The position numbers were made by a program, and so were the translations under genes. The notes under the pieces are model-generated. The model saw nothing but the letters and a program-made list of their open reading frames with translations. It was not told the origin of the DNA and ran no database searches. 64,000 nt of DNA from Subtercola boreus (lineage in GTDB: Bacteria; Actinomycetota; Actinomycetes; Actinomycetales; Microbacteriaceae), in NCBI RefSeq assembly GCF_006716115.1, contig NZ_VFOO01000001.1, positions 2,542,001-2,606,000 of the forward strand, given 5' to 3'. Positions within the stretch are counted from its first letter, which is position 1; each line of letters opens with the position of its first letter. Shown here piece by piece: positions 32,348 to 41,225 of the stretch.

Positions 32348-33175
32348 TCAGAGGCCGGCTTCGGCGAAGAGGTGGGCCAGGAGGGGTTCCAGGCGCGCGG
32401 CGAGGGTCGGCTCGGCGGCCAGGGTGAAAGCGGCGGAGGGCGGCGCACCGTCGAACCCGCCCACGTGCGCCCCAGCCTCCCGCGCGATGAGGGCGCCCGC
32501 GGCGTGGTCCCACGGCTTCAGTCCGCGCTCGAAGTACGCATCGTGCCGCCCAGCCGCGACGGAGCACAGGTCGAGGGCTGCCGAACCGATCCGGCGGATG
32601 TCGCGCACCTCGGGCAACAGCTTCGCGATCACCAGGCCCTGCTTCGCGCGGATCTCCGCGCTGTAGGCGAACCCCGTCGCGACCAGCGCCTGCGAGAGGT
32701 CGGTCGGCGGGTTGACGTGCAGCGGGGTGTCTCCGAGGAAGGCTCCCCGGGCATCCGACGCCGTGAACACTTCACCGAGCAGAGGATTCACGACGCAGCC
32801 GGCGAGCGCACGCCAGGTCGTCGGATCGGCGTCGCCCTCGACGACGGCGATGCTGACGTTCCAGGCCGGGATGCCGTAGAGGTAGTTGACCGTGCCGTCG
32901 ATCGGGTCGACCACCCAGGTCAGGCCGCTCGTTCCGGTTGTCGCGCTGTCGGTGGACTCCTCGCCGAGGAACCCGTCGTCCGGCCGGAGGGTGAGGAGCG
33001 AGCTGCGGATGAACGCCTCGACCTCCCGGTCGGCGAAGGTCACGATGTCCTCGGCGGACGACTTGCTCGCCGCGACCTGCACGCCCTCTGCCCGGCGGCG
33101 GGCCGCGAGGGCGGCGGCGTCGACGGCGAGGGAACGGGCGATCTCGAGGAGGGAACGGTGCGGATCGGTTGTCAT
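32348..33175 (-). CDS. Inositol monophosphatase-family phosphatase
   Basis: 275 residues. The metal-binding motifs are complete: GEES (first Glu ligand), WVVDPIDGTVNY, and the C-terminal WDHAAGALIAREAGA. Family members remove phosphate from myo-inositol phosphate, histidinol phosphate, PAP or related substrates using Mg2+; which applies here is not clear. In actinobacteria inositol feeds phosphatidylinositol and mycothiol. The ATG is preceded by TACCGT at -14, a possible -10. The gene is convergent with GH13 and has no operon partner. Confidence 0.92.
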   Translation of the reverse strand: MTTDPHRSLLEIARSLAVDAAALAARRRAEGVQVAASKSSAEDIVTFADREVEAFIRSSLLTLRPDDGFLGEESTDSATTGTSGLTWVVDPIDGTVNYLYGIPAWNVSIAVVEGDADPTTWRALAGCVVNPLLGEVFTASDARGAFLGDTPLHVNPPTDLSQALVATGFAYSAEIRAKQGLVIAKLLPEVRDIRRIGSAALDLCSVAAGRHDAYFERGLKPWDHAAGALIAREAGAHVGGFDGAPPSAAFTLAAEPTLAARLEPLLAHLFAEAGL

Positions 33176-33249
33176 ATGATCCGACGGTAGCGCATGGCCG
33201 TCGGGCCTATGTCAGCTTTCGGTTGTCAGCGAAATGCTTCGAAAAGGTG

Positions 33250-33279
33250 TTGACGCGCCATCGAGCCGATCCCTATGCT
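33250..33279 (+). promoter_or_regulatory. Sigma-70-type promoter with no gene downstream
   Basis: TTGACG and TATGCT are separated by 18 bases. It is one of the best promoter matches in the window, yet it points into a gene-free stretch that ends in a strong hairpin 45-85 bases later. Confidence 0.5.
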
Positions 33280-33285
33280 CGCAGG

Positions 33286-33376
33286 TGACCCCGGCCAAGA
33301 CCTTGTCGAGGAACTCGAGCCACCAACGTGTCCTCCAGTCCTGCGACGACGGAGGACACGTTGGTCTTCTTACTGC
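33286..33376 (+). ncRNA. Candidate small RNA ending in a 15-bp hairpin
   Basis: A transcript starting about seven bases after the -10 box would be roughly 85-90 nt long and end in the stem ACCAACGTGTCCTCC / GGAGGACACGTTGGT (33322-33336 and 33351-33365) followed by CTTCTTACT. The same hairpin could instead be only the terminator of the lipoprotein gene converging on it. No convincing short reading frame is present. Confidence 0.35.
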
Positions 33377-33383
33377 ACGTGTG

Positions 33384-33890
33384 TCAGCCGGCGCTGACGG
33401 TGACGCCGATCTCCCCGCACCGCGTGCTGAGGTCAGTGAAGAGTTCCTGGCCCTTCGCCATGCCCTCGCTGCTCGTGTCACCGGCCAGAGCGACCAGCTC
33501 GGCCATGTCGGAGGCCAGGGGCTGCCAAACGGAGTCCGACGACGCCGCGCCCGCTGCGGACTGCGCGGCCTGGGCCTGCGTCGCGGGGAAGGTCGCGGCA
33601 TCCTGGGACAGGCTCGACTGCCAGGATGTGCACGCGTCGACGACCATGGCGAGCGGGGTGGACGTGGGAGGCGCCGGATCGGGCGTGGACGGCGCCGGAA
33701 CGGAGGGCGCGGTCGTGGCAGGAGCCGGGGCTGTGGCCGAGGGAGTCGATGTCGGCGTCGATGAGGGTGTCGCCGGGCTGGATGACGCCGTCGCCGAGGG
33801 CGATGCGGTGCTGCCGGCGGACACTCTCTCGCCCGCGCAGCCTGAAAGCAACAGCACTCCCACGAGTGCCACCGGAACCATCCACCGCAT
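33384..33890 (-). CDS. Small secreted lipoprotein, unknown function
   Basis: 168 residues. The N-terminus MRWMVPVALVGVLLLSGCAG is a lipoprotein signal with lipobox LSGC, so Cys is lipidated and the protein is anchored on the outer face of the membrane. A Ser/Thr/Pro/Ala linker of about 55 residues is followed by a helical domain with two Cys (DACTSWQSS, STRCGEIG). The start was placed at the ATG with AGGGAG six bases upstream; the frame extends 21 codons further but without a signal sequence. I do not recognise the C-terminal domain. Confidence 0.8.
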   Translation of the reverse strand: MRWMVPVALVGVLLLSGCAGERVSAGSTASPSATASSSPATPSSTPTSTPSATAPAPATTAPSVPAPSTPDPAPPTSTPLAMVVDACTSWQSSLSQDAATFPATQAQAAQSAAGAASSDSVWQPLASDMAELVALAGDTSSEGMAKGQELFTDLSTRCGEIGVTVSAG

Positions 33891-34021
33891 AAATCTCCCT
33901 GTACCGTGAGCCTGCCGGCGTTCATGCTCCAAGAGACATATTGCCCGCCGCATGTCAGTATGAAGCTATCGCATCCTGACCCCCATGTGGGTGGGACACT
34001 CCTCAGACCGAAAGCCCAGAT

Positions 34022-35305
34022 ATGACAGACGCACGATGGAGGCGCCGATGGGGTGCCATGGCGGCGGCGTTCATCGTGCTCGCGGCGAGCATCCTGGGCC
34101 TGGCTCCGCTGCCGGCCACCGCGGCGGGGGGACCGCCGGCCGTCTCGAGCAACCCCATCGAGCTCGCCCAGACACTGGTCAAGGCAGAGAGAGCCGGGGA
34201 CTTCAGAACGAATCCGTCCACCATCTTCGACCGTGAGATCGCACCGCTCGCGAACGGGGAGGCGATCGCCGGCTGCGCCCTCGACATCCGGGTACTACAG
34301 GTTCTCGTGCTGACACTGCAGAACTTCGGCTCACTCTCCGTCTCCGACCTGCAGCGCCCGTGTATCGGGTCGAACCTGAACTGCGGGGCACCCACCTATT
34401 CGGTGCACTGCCTCAACCCCGGCGAGGCGATCGACTTCACCAGCGTGGGCGGCCGGGGGCTGAACGGGGCGAACACGGGGACCTTCGAACTGCTCCGCTT
34501 TCTCGACTCGTTCGTTCCCCGCTCCACGAATGCCGGGCAGGCGAACTGCCGCAGCGGCCTCTCGCTTGCCAACATCAACCAGTTCTCTGACTCGTGCAAC
34601 CACCAGCACGTCGACTTCCGCAACACGAACGCGCCTCTGAACGTGACGGAGGCGGCCGGTACGCTGCCCTCGATCGACGACAGCGGGGCCTACGTCGCGG
34701 CGCTCTACAAGGACTACCTGAGTCGTCCGGCGTCCGGCGACGACCGCCTCTGGTGGGGTCGACAGTTGGCGTACGGCTCACCGCGCACCATCGTCTCCGA
34801 TGCGTTCGTCACCAGCGACGAATACCGGCTGATCCGCATCGACGCCGCCTACAAGAACATCCTCGGCCGGACGTCGGACGACGGCGGACGGGTCTTCTGG
34901 CTCGGGCTGATGAAGGCCGGCTCGATCTCGACAGACGACATCGAGACCCTGCTCTACGCCTCGGATGAGTTCTACGCCCAGCACACCGGCACAGACGCTG
35001 GCTTCGCTGCGTCTCTCTACACGCTCCTGCTGCACCGCAACGGGTCGGCCGACGACTACGCGTTCTGGGCCAACCTCGTCGCGGTGAACGGCCGCACCTG
35101 GGTCGTCGACCAGTTCTGGGATTCCACGGAGACGATCAGCGAGCGGGTGAGCCTGATGTACAAGAAGTACCTCGGGCGTTCGCCTGACGCCGGCGGGCTC
35201 GCAGGCTGGGTGCAGTCCGCGCTGCAGCTCGGAGACTCCGGGCTCCGCTCGGGGCTGACGTCGAGCGACGAGTACTTCGCCCGCTCTCTCAGTCGTTTCG
35301 GCTGA
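34022..35305 (+). CDS. Secreted protein with M15-like N-domain and DUF4214 repeats
   Basis: 427 residues with a signal peptide (RWRRRWG then a hydrophobic core, cleaved near ATAA-GG). Residues 40-210 show a pattern like peptidase M15: SVHCLNPGEAIDF supplies a His and Asp, and CNHQHVDF a second His-Asp pair, with several Cys for disulfides. The rest (about 215-427) is made of DUF4214 helical repeats, each ending in a variant of SDEYxxxR/SDEFY; three or four are visible. DUF4214 modules occur in surface and S-layer-associated proteins. Peptidoglycan trimming or wall binding is a reasonable guess, not shown. The gene stands alone and is convergent with glcB. Confidence 0.75.
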   Translation: MTDARWRRRWGAMAAAFIVLAASILGLAPLPATAAGGPPAVSSNPIELAQTLVKAERAGDFRTNPSTIFDREIAPLANGEAIAGCALDIRVLQVLVLTLQNFGSLSVSDLQRPCIGSNLNCGAPTYSVHCLNPGEAIDFTSVGGRGLNGANTGTFELLRFLDSFVPRSTNAGQANCRSGLSLANINQFSDSCNHQHVDFRNTNAPLNVTEAAGTLPSIDDSGAYVAALYKDYLSRPASGDDRLWWGRQLAYGSPRTIVSDAFVTSDEYRLIRIDAAYKNILGRTSDDGGRVFWLGLMKAGSISTDDIETLLYASDEFYAQHTGTDAGFAASLYTLLLHRNGSADDYAFWANLVAVNGRTWVVDQFWDSTETISERVSLMYKKYLGRSPDAGGLAGWVQSALQLGDSGLRSGLTSSDEYFARSLSRFG

Positions 35306-35311
35306 GCTGCC

Positions 35312-37519
35312 TCAGGCCACGCCGGCCAGACGGGGTGCCGAGGTGGCGGTGGCCGCCTCTTTCGCCACCCGGCGGAAGTGGTGCAGGATCGGCTCGGTGT
35401 AGCCGCTCGGCTGGCGGGTGCCCTCGAAGACCAGCGCCCGCGACGCGAGGAACGCCGAACCGTCGAAGTCGGGAGCGAGCGGCCGGTAGAGCGGATCCTC
35501 CGCGTTCTGCGCGTCGACGATCGCCGCCATGCGCCGGAGCGACTCGTCCACCTGCTCTGCGGTGATGACGCCGTGCAGCAGCCAGTTCGCCACGTGCTGC
35601 GACGAGATCCGGCAGGTCGCCCGGTCTTCCATCAGCGCCACATCGTGGATGTCGGGCACCTTCGAGCATCCGATGCCCTGGTCGACCCAGCGCACGACAT
35701 AGCCGAGGATGCCCTGCACGTTGTTGTCGAGCTCGGCCTGCCGCTCGGCAGGGCTGTACTCGCGCGTCGCCAGCGGAATGCGGAGGATCTCGCTCCGGGC
35801 CGCCGGTGTGCGCTCGGCGAGTTGCCGCTGCACGTCGGGCACATCCACACGGTGGTAGTGCAGCGCGTGCAGGGTGGCCGCGGTCGGCGAAGGCACCCAG
35901 GCGGTGGTCGCGCCCTGGAGCGGATGCTGCACCTTCTGTTCGAGCATGTCGGCCATCAGGTCGGGCATCGCCCACATACCCTTACCGATCTGGGCCCGGC
36001 CCGGAAGCCCGGCGGCGATGCCGATGTCGACGTTCGACGCCTCGTAGGCGGCGATCCACGGCTCGGCCTTCATCTCGGACTTCCGAACGAAAGGCCCAGC
36101 GAGCATGGACGTGTGGATCTCGTCGCCGGTGCGGTCGAGAAAGCCGGTGTTGACGAAGACGACCCGGTCGGCGGCTGCACGGATGCACGCGCGGAGGTTG
36201 ACCGAGGTGCGCCGTTCCTCGTCCATGATGCCGAGCTTGATCGACCGATCGGGCAGCCCGAGGAGCTGCTCGACCCGGGCGAAGAGTTCGACGGCGAAGG
36301 CGACCTCCTCCGGCCCGTGCATCTTCGGCTTCACGATGTACATCGATCCGGTGAGCGAGTTCGGCAGGGCACTTCCGCCCCGGATGTCGCCGACCGAGCC
36401 GAGCGCAGTCATGACGGCGTCCAGCATTCCCTCGAACACCTCCTCGCCGTTCTCGTCGAGGATCGCGTCGGTGCGCATCAGGTGCCCGACGTTCCGCACG
36501 AAGAGCAGTGACCTGCCGCGGAGGGCGGTGGTGCCCCCATCCGGAGCCGTGTACTCGCGGTCGGGATTCATGCCACGAACGAAGGAACGACCGCCTTTGG
36601 TGACCTCTTCTGACAGGGTTCCCGTCATCAGTTCGAACCAGTTGCGGTAGCCGATCACCTTGTCGTCGGCATCGACGGCGGAGACCGAGTCTTCGAGGTC
36701 CATGATGGTGGTCACCGCGGATTCGAGCAGCACGTCGCTGACGCCCGCACGGTCGGTGCGGCCGACCGGATGCCCGGGGTCGATCTGGATCTCGAGGTGG
36801 AGCCCATGGTGCACGAAGACGAGCGCCTCGGGGGCCACGGGTGTTCCGCGGTAGCCGAGGAATGCTGACGGGTCCGCGAGAGCCGCCACGCCCTGCGGCG
36901 TGCGCACCTGCACGGCGCCGTCGGCCACGGAGTAGCCGAGCGCGTCGGCATGGCTGGCGCCATCGAGCGGGATCGCTTCGTCGAGAACCTGGCGCGCCGC
37001 CGCGACGACGGCCGCACCGCGCACCGGGTTGTAGGCCGGACCCACCGCCTGTTCGCCCGAGCGGTCGATGGCATCGGTGCCGTAGAGGGCGTCGTAGAGC
37101 GAACCCCAGCGCGCGTTCACCGCATTGGCCGCGAACCGGCGGTTCAGCAGAGGAACGACGAGCTGCGGGCCGGATTGGGCGCGGATCTCGAGATCCACGC
37201 CCTCGGTGGTCACGAAGGCGGCACCGGGTGCCGCGTCGCCCTCGTCGGCTTCGAGATACCCGATGCGTTCGAGGAAGGCGGTGTACTCCACCGGATCCAC
37301 CGCTCCGGGGTGATCGCGGTGGAAGTCGTCGATCTGCCCCTGCAGGGCGTCGCGGGTGGCGAGCAGCCCGGCGTTCCGCGGGGTGAGATCGCCGAGCAGG
37401 CCGGCAACCCCACTCCAGAACGTGACGGCGTCCAGACCCGCCTGGGGCAGCGCCTCGGCGACGAAGCGGTGGAGGGGGGCTGCGACGGAGAGACCCGCCG
37501 CCTGTATTCGATCGGTCAT
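35312..37519 (-). CDS. glcB: Malate synthase G
   Basis: 735 residues, the G-isoform length. It condenses glyoxylate with acetyl-CoA to malate. Recognisable blocks are the N-terminal [53 protein letters not shown] with the catalytic Arg/Glu region, [19 protein letters not shown], and [13 protein letters not shown]-like text near 620 (here [13 protein letters not shown]). It starts 40 bases after the aceB stop, so both malate synthases probably share a transcript. Confidence 0.96.
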   Translation of the reverse strand: MTDRIQAAGLSVAAPLHRFVAEALPQAGLDAVTFWSGVAGLLGDLTPRNAGLLATRDALQGQIDDFHRDHPGAVDPVEYTAFLERIGYLEADEGDAAPGAAFVTTEGVDLEIRAQSGPQLVVPLLNRRFAANAVNARWGSLYDALYGTDAIDRSGEQAVGPAYNPVRGAAVVAAARQVLDEAIPLDGASHADALGYSVADGAVQVRTPQGVAALADPSAFLGYRGTPVAPEALVFVHHGLHLEIQIDPGHPVGRTDRAGVSDVLLESAVTTIMDLEDSVSAVDADDKVIGYRNWFELMTGTLSEEVTKGGRSFVRGMNPDREYTAPDGGTTALRGRSLLFVRNVGHLMRTDAILDENGEEVFEGMLDAVMTALGSVGDIRGGSALPNSLTGSMYIVKPKMHGPEEVAFAVELFARVEQLLGLPDRSIKLGIMDEERRTSVNLRACIRAAADRVVFVNTGFLDRTGDEIHTSMLAGPFVRKSEMKAEPWIAAYEASNVDIGIAAGLPGRAQIGKGMWAMPDLMADMLEQKVQHPLQGATTAWVPSPTAATLHALHYHRVDVPDVQRQLAERTPAARSEILRIPLATREYSPAERQAELDNNVQGILGYVVRWVDQGIGCSKVPDIHDVALMEDRATCRISSQHVANWLLHGVITAEQVDESLRRMAAIVDAQNAEDPLYRPLAPDFDGSAFLASRALVFEGTRQPSGYTEPILHHFRRVAKEAATATSAPRLAGVA

Positions 37520-37559
37520 TGTTCAGATCCTTTCACGACGGGTCACGGGCGTCACGCGA

Positions 37560-39194
37560 TCACGCCGCAATCGCCAGCTCGTCGGAGATGTCGACCAGGT
37601 AGTGCGCGTACGCGGGGATCGTGAGGTAGGTGGGGAACTCCTCCTCGAGCGCCACGAGACGCACGAGGTCGGCCGCGGTGTCGAACTGGTCGCCGTCGAA
37701 ACGCTCTGCAGAGCGCACCTGCTCGTCGAGCTCGGCCAGGACCGATTCTGTTGTGATGCGAGTGCCCTCTGCCGTGACCACGGAGTAGTGGATCCACTGC
37801 CAGAGCTGGGCGCGCGAGATCTCGGCTGCGGAGGCATCCGCGACGATGTTCTCGAGCTCCACCGCGCCGATCCCGCGCAGCCAGCTCTCGATGTAGCGGA
37901 GCGCGACCGAGATGTTCGAGCTGACCCCGGCATCGGTCACCAGCTTGTCGAGCGAACGCACATCGAGCAGTTGCTCGGCCTTCACCTCGACCTCCGGGCG
38001 CAGCCTGTCGATCTGGTTCGGGTGGGTGCCGAGCACTTCGTCGAACTCGGCACGGGCGGTCAGCACCAGGGCCGGGTTGGCGACCCAGGTTCCATCGAAA
38101 CCGTCCTGCACCTCGCGGCGTTTGTCTTCAGACACCCGAGCGAGTGCGGCCTCCGTGAGCTCGGGCTTCGAGGCATCCGGAACGAACGTGCTCATGCCTC
38201 CGATGGCATATGCCCCGCGCTTGTGGCAGGTCGCGACCAGCAGCTCGGTGTAGGACCGCATGAACGGCACCTCCATCGTGATGTGGTCGCGGTCGGGGAA
38301 CACGAACTGCGGTCCGCGGTCGCGGTAGCTCTTGATGAAGCTGAAGATGTAGTCCCACCGGCCTGCGTTGAGCCCGGCGCAGTGGTCGCGGAGCTCGTAG
38401 AGGATCTCCTCCATCTCGAAGGCGGCCGAGATCGTCTCGATGAGCACGGTCGCACGGATCGTTCCGGGGTGCAGGCCCAGCGCATTCTCGCTGAACGTGA
38501 AGATGTCGTCCCAGAGCCGCGCCTCGAGGTGGTCCTCGATCTTGGGCAGGTAGAAGTACGGACCCTTGCCCGAGTCGATCAGCTTCTGGGCGTTGTGGAA
38601 GAGGTAGAGGCCGAAGTCGACGAGCGACGCAGACGCCGCCTGGCGCTGCCCGGTGCGGTCGACGAATCGGAGGTGCTTCTCCACGAGGTGCCAGCCGCGC
38701 GGTCGCATCACGATCGTCGGCAGCTCCCCGGTGCGGAGCCGCTGCACGAGCCCGTCCTCGTCGACGAACTCGAGCTGGCGACGCACGGCGTCGAAGAGTG
38801 TCAGCTGGCCGTCGACGATGTTGCTCCACGTCGGGCTGGTGGCATCCTCCAGGTCGGCACCCCACGCCTTCGCCCCGGAGTTCAGGGCCCGCACAGCGCT
38901 CTCCCGGTCGACGGGGCCGGTGATCTCCACGCGTCGGTCCTCCAGCCCGGGGCCCGCGCCGGCGACTCTCCACGTGTCGTCGGCGCGGATCGGGGCGGTC
39001 GCTGCGAGAAAGCGCAGGTCGCGGCCGTTCTCAACCGCGAGACGGCGTTCCATGCGGGCGTGCAGTCGCTCCTGGCGGCGGTGCGCGAACGCGTCGTGCA
39101 GGCGCGTCACGAAGGTGAGAGCATCGGGAGTCAGAATCTCGTCGAAGCGGGCGGCGTCGGCGCCCCGGATCTCGATGCGGGTCTGTGTGGTCAT
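37560..39194 (-). CDS. aceB: Malate synthase A
   Basis: 544 residues of the A-isoform, which is only distantly related to the G form. Diagnostic stretches are NSGAKAWGADLEDATSPTW, MRPRGWHL, PYFYLPKIEDHLEARLW, TIRATVLIETISAAFEMEEI and the C-terminal SRAQLWQWIHY. It serves the glyoxylate shunt. The ATG at MTTQTRIEI has GGGAAGAG upstream; the open frame reaches 53 codons further through the promoter but that part is not malate synthase. A perfect palindrome lies 136 bases upstream. Isocitrate lyase is not in the window. Confidence 0.95.
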   Translation of the reverse strand: MTTQTRIEIRGADAARFDEILTPDALTFVTRLHDAFAHRRQERLHARMERRLAVENGRDLRFLAATAPIRADDTWRVAGAGPGLEDRRVEITGPVDRESAVRALNSGAKAWGADLEDATSPTWSNIVDGQLTLFDAVRRQLEFVDEDGLVQRLRTGELPTIVMRPRGWHLVEKHLRFVDRTGQRQAASASLVDFGLYLFHNAQKLIDSGKGPYFYLPKIEDHLEARLWDDIFTFSENALGLHPGTIRATVLIETISAAFEMEEILYELRDHCAGLNAGRWDYIFSFIKSYRDRGPQFVFPDRDHITMEVPFMRSYTELLVATCHKRGAYAIGGMSTFVPDASKPELTEAALARVSEDKRREVQDGFDGTWVANPALVLTARAEFDEVLGTHPNQIDRLRPEVEVKAEQLLDVRSLDKLVTDAGVSSNISVALRYIESWLRGIGAVELENIVADASAAEISRAQLWQWIHYSVVTAEGTRITTESVLAELDEQVRSAERFDGDQFDTAADLVRLVALEEEFPTYLTIPAYAHYLVDISDELAIAA

Positions 39195-39536
39195 GATCGT
39201 CTCTTCCCTTTCAGCACGGGGCGGGTCACGGGTTCCCGTTGCCTCTGCTTCGAATCCGGCAGTCGGCGTGTTTTCCGACCTGCGTCCACTCTGGGGTCGC
39301 CAGATCGACGCCGATGCGGATTCGCCACCAGAAGATTCCCGAATCTTCTGCAAACCGAAAAGAGGGAACCGCAGGGGCGTTCACTTTCTCTCCCGTTTCA
39401 CCGATGTGACACGCTGTTGCGCCACTCGGATGCGCGCAATACGCCCGACCCGCGGCCGTAATCCTCCTGTCGCATTCGGCACATAGCGTCAGTCCGGCGG
39501 GTTGCATCGAACCTGCGACGACGCAAGGAGTACCGG
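39195..39536. promoter_or_regulatory. Divergent control region between aceB and the SDR gene
   Basis: 342 bases without a convincing gene. It holds a perfect 20-bp palindrome (39330-39349), a CTTCTGCAAA box overlapping its right edge (39345-39354), and a looser inverted repeat TTGCGC-N11-GCGCAA at 39417-39439 that is better placed to control the SDR gene. Confidence 0.6.
39330..39349. promoter_or_regulatory. Perfect palindromic operator upstream of aceB
   Basis: AGAAGATTC and GAATCTTCT are exact reverse complements separated by CC. It is a strong candidate binding site for a dimeric regulator of the malate synthase genes. Confidence 0.6.
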
Positions 39537-40295
39537 ATGTCAGGTTCGCTGGCCGGAAAGCAGGCCCTGGTGACGGGCTCCACGAGCGGGATAGGCCGTG
39601 CCATTGCGCGGGCCATGGCCGCGGAGGGGGCATCCGTCGTCGTGACAGGCCGATCGGAGGAGCGGGGACGCGCGGTGGTCGACGGCATCACGGCCGACGG
39701 CGGCACGGCATTCTTCGTGCGTGCCGACCTGAATGACGGAAAGGCCGGCATCGACGCCCTGGTCGCCGCGATCCAGGACCGCACCGGCCGGGGCGTCGAC
39801 ATCCTCGTCAACAACGCGTCGTACAACATCGTCTCCGCCATGTCGACGGTGGAGACCCCCGAGTCGCTGATGGATTCGGCACTGCTCGGCAGCGTCAAGG
39901 GCACCTTTCTCGTCACCGCGGCCTGCCTGCCCTGGATGATCGCCCAGGGCTCGGGGCGCATCATCAACATGGGGTCTGTCATGGGCATCATCGGCAAACC
40001 CGGTGGCTCGTTCTATACGGCCGTGAAGGCGGCTGTGCACGGCATGACGCTGGGCTGGACGGCGGAGTATGCGTCTCTCGGCATCAACACGAACACCATC
40101 GCCCCGGGCACGGTGCTCACCGACGCCGTCAACGACGTCTACGAGAACGTCGCCCCGCAGCTGCCGTTCACGCCGACGCAGAAGTTCAGCACCCCCGAAG
40201 ACGTCGCGGCCGTCGCGGTCTTCCTCGCCGGCCCCGGCGCCGCGAACATCTGCGGCGTGACCATCCCCGTCGACGGCGGGTGGGTCGCGGTCTGA
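39537..40295 (+). CDS. Short-chain dehydrogenase/reductase (classical SDR)
   Basis: 252 residues. Cofactor motif TGSTSGIGRA at residues 14-23, NNAS, catalytic Ser in MGSVMG, and YxxxK as YTAVK; the C-terminus GVTIPVDGGWVAV is typical. A TGRSEERGR stretch after beta-2 favours NADP(H). It oxidises an alcohol or reduces a ketone; substrate unknown. AAGGAG lies seven bases before the ATG. It is divergent from aceB and convergent with a GntR gene that could regulate it. Confidence 0.92.
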   Translation: MSGSLAGKQALVTGSTSGIGRAIARAMAAEGASVVVTGRSEERGRAVVDGITADGGTAFFVRADLNDGKAGIDALVAAIQDRTGRGVDILVNNASYNIVSAMSTVETPESLMDSALLGSVKGTFLVTAACLPWMIAQGSGRIINMGSVMGIIGKPGGSFYTAVKAAVHGMTLGWTAEYASLGINTNTIAPGTVLTDAVNDVYENVAPQLPFTPTQKFSTPEDVAAVAVFLAGPGAANICGVTIPVDGGWVAV

Positions 40296-40318
40296 AGGCC
40301 CGGCCAGTCGGCCGCGCG

Positions 40319-41080
40319 TCAGGACGCGTGCGACTCCGTGCGCACCGTCACCCGGTCGCCGCGCGCATAGCTGTACGACAGCACCAGCACCCGGTCGTTC
40401 ACATCCCGCAGGTGGTATTCGCGCAGCAGGATCGGTGCTCCCTCGGCGACATTCAGCAGCGTGGCCACCTGGGCGTCACAGGCCACGGCCTCGATGGCGG
40501 TCGAGACGCGGCCCATGTCCTGTCCGAGCAGGGCTCTGAACCGCTCGGCGAGCGTCTCGTAGGAGTCGTCCTCGTCGATCTCCAACCCCCTGCTGAACAG
40601 CGCCACCGAATCGAAGTCCGGCGGGTAGTAGTTCAGCTGCACCGAGATCGGTTCGTCGCCCATCATCGACATGCATTCGTAGAGCAGGGCGTACTTGCCC
40701 TCGATGCCGAGACATTCGCGCACCCAGGGAGGCGCGATGACGGTCTCCATCGCGGTCGTCACGATGCGGACCTGCCCTGCGCCGCCGTCCCGGGCGTTGA
40801 CGGCACGATCGTCGTTGGAGTCGAAGAGAGCGGCGTCGAAGGTGGTTCCCACGCGCTGCTTGCGCTGGATGAATCCCTCGCTGCTGAGCGTCGTCAGCGC
40901 TGAGCGGATGGCGCTCCGCGTGAAGTTGAGCGAACGGGAGAGGGCGCGGTCGTCGATGTCGAGGGCACGCATCACGCCCTCCCGCATCGCGGACCGGATC
41001 GCGACGTACGCGCGGAGGCTCGACTTCTGGGCGGCGAGTTCGTGCGGCACCACGAGGTCGATGGGATCGGACTCCTGCAT
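40319..41080 (-). CDS. GntR-family regulator with UTRA-type ligand domain
   Basis: 253 residues. The winged helix lies at about residues 20-80 (DDRALSRSLNFTRSAIRSAL, then EGFIQRKQRVGT), and the effector domain from 100 on has the UTRA-like strands VACDAQVATLLNV and PILLREYHLRD. It is similar along its length to the two GntR proteins at 51418-52197 and 52439-53131. It lies just beyond the terminator of the importer operon and may control it or the SDR. Confidence 0.87.
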   Translation of the reverse strand: MQESDPIDLVVPHELAAQKSSLRAYVAIRSAMREGVMRALDIDDRALSRSLNFTRSAIRSALTTLSSEGFIQRKQRVGTTFDAALFDSNDDRAVNARDGGAGQVRIVTTAMETVIAPPWVRECLGIEGKYALLYECMSMMGDEPISVQLNYYPPDFDSVALFSRGLEIDEDDSYETLAERFRALLGQDMGRVSTAIEAVACDAQVATLLNVAEGAPILLREYHLRDVNDRVLVLSYSYARGDRVTVRTESHAS

Positions 41081-41159
41081 GCTCTCCCCTTCATGATCGA
41101 CGTGACGAGAAGTGTCCCGTAGTCAAAGGTAACGGATCGTGCCTGAACGAACGAGGAAA

Positions 41160-41197
41160 GCGGGGTACCGACCGGTGCGAACCGGCCGGTACCCCGC
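41160..41197 (-). terminator. Rho-independent terminator of the importer/monooxygenase operon
   Basis: GCGGGGTACCGACCGGT pairs with ACCGGCCGGTACCCCGC around a 4-nt loop, 17 bp with one mismatch. On the minus strand TTTCCTCGTT follows. It lies 28 bases after the substrate-binding protein stop. Confidence 0.88.
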
Positions 41198-41225
41198 CCA
41201 CGGTGGTGCAGAGGGGCGCGGCGCC

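Noticed and set aside
33212-33925. A 237-codon minus-strand frame covering the lipoprotein
   Set aside because: It is Pro/Arg-rich and out of frame with the lipoprotein, which has a clear lipobox and ribosome site.
35312-39194. A duplicated or frameshifted single malate synthase
   Set aside because: The two proteins belong to different isoform families (A and G) and both are complete.
39226-39633. A Cys-containing minus-strand frame (CAECDRR) in the aceB/SDR control region
   Set aside because: It overlaps the SDR gene start and both promoters, has no ribosome site, and the Cys pattern is too short to define a zinc protein.
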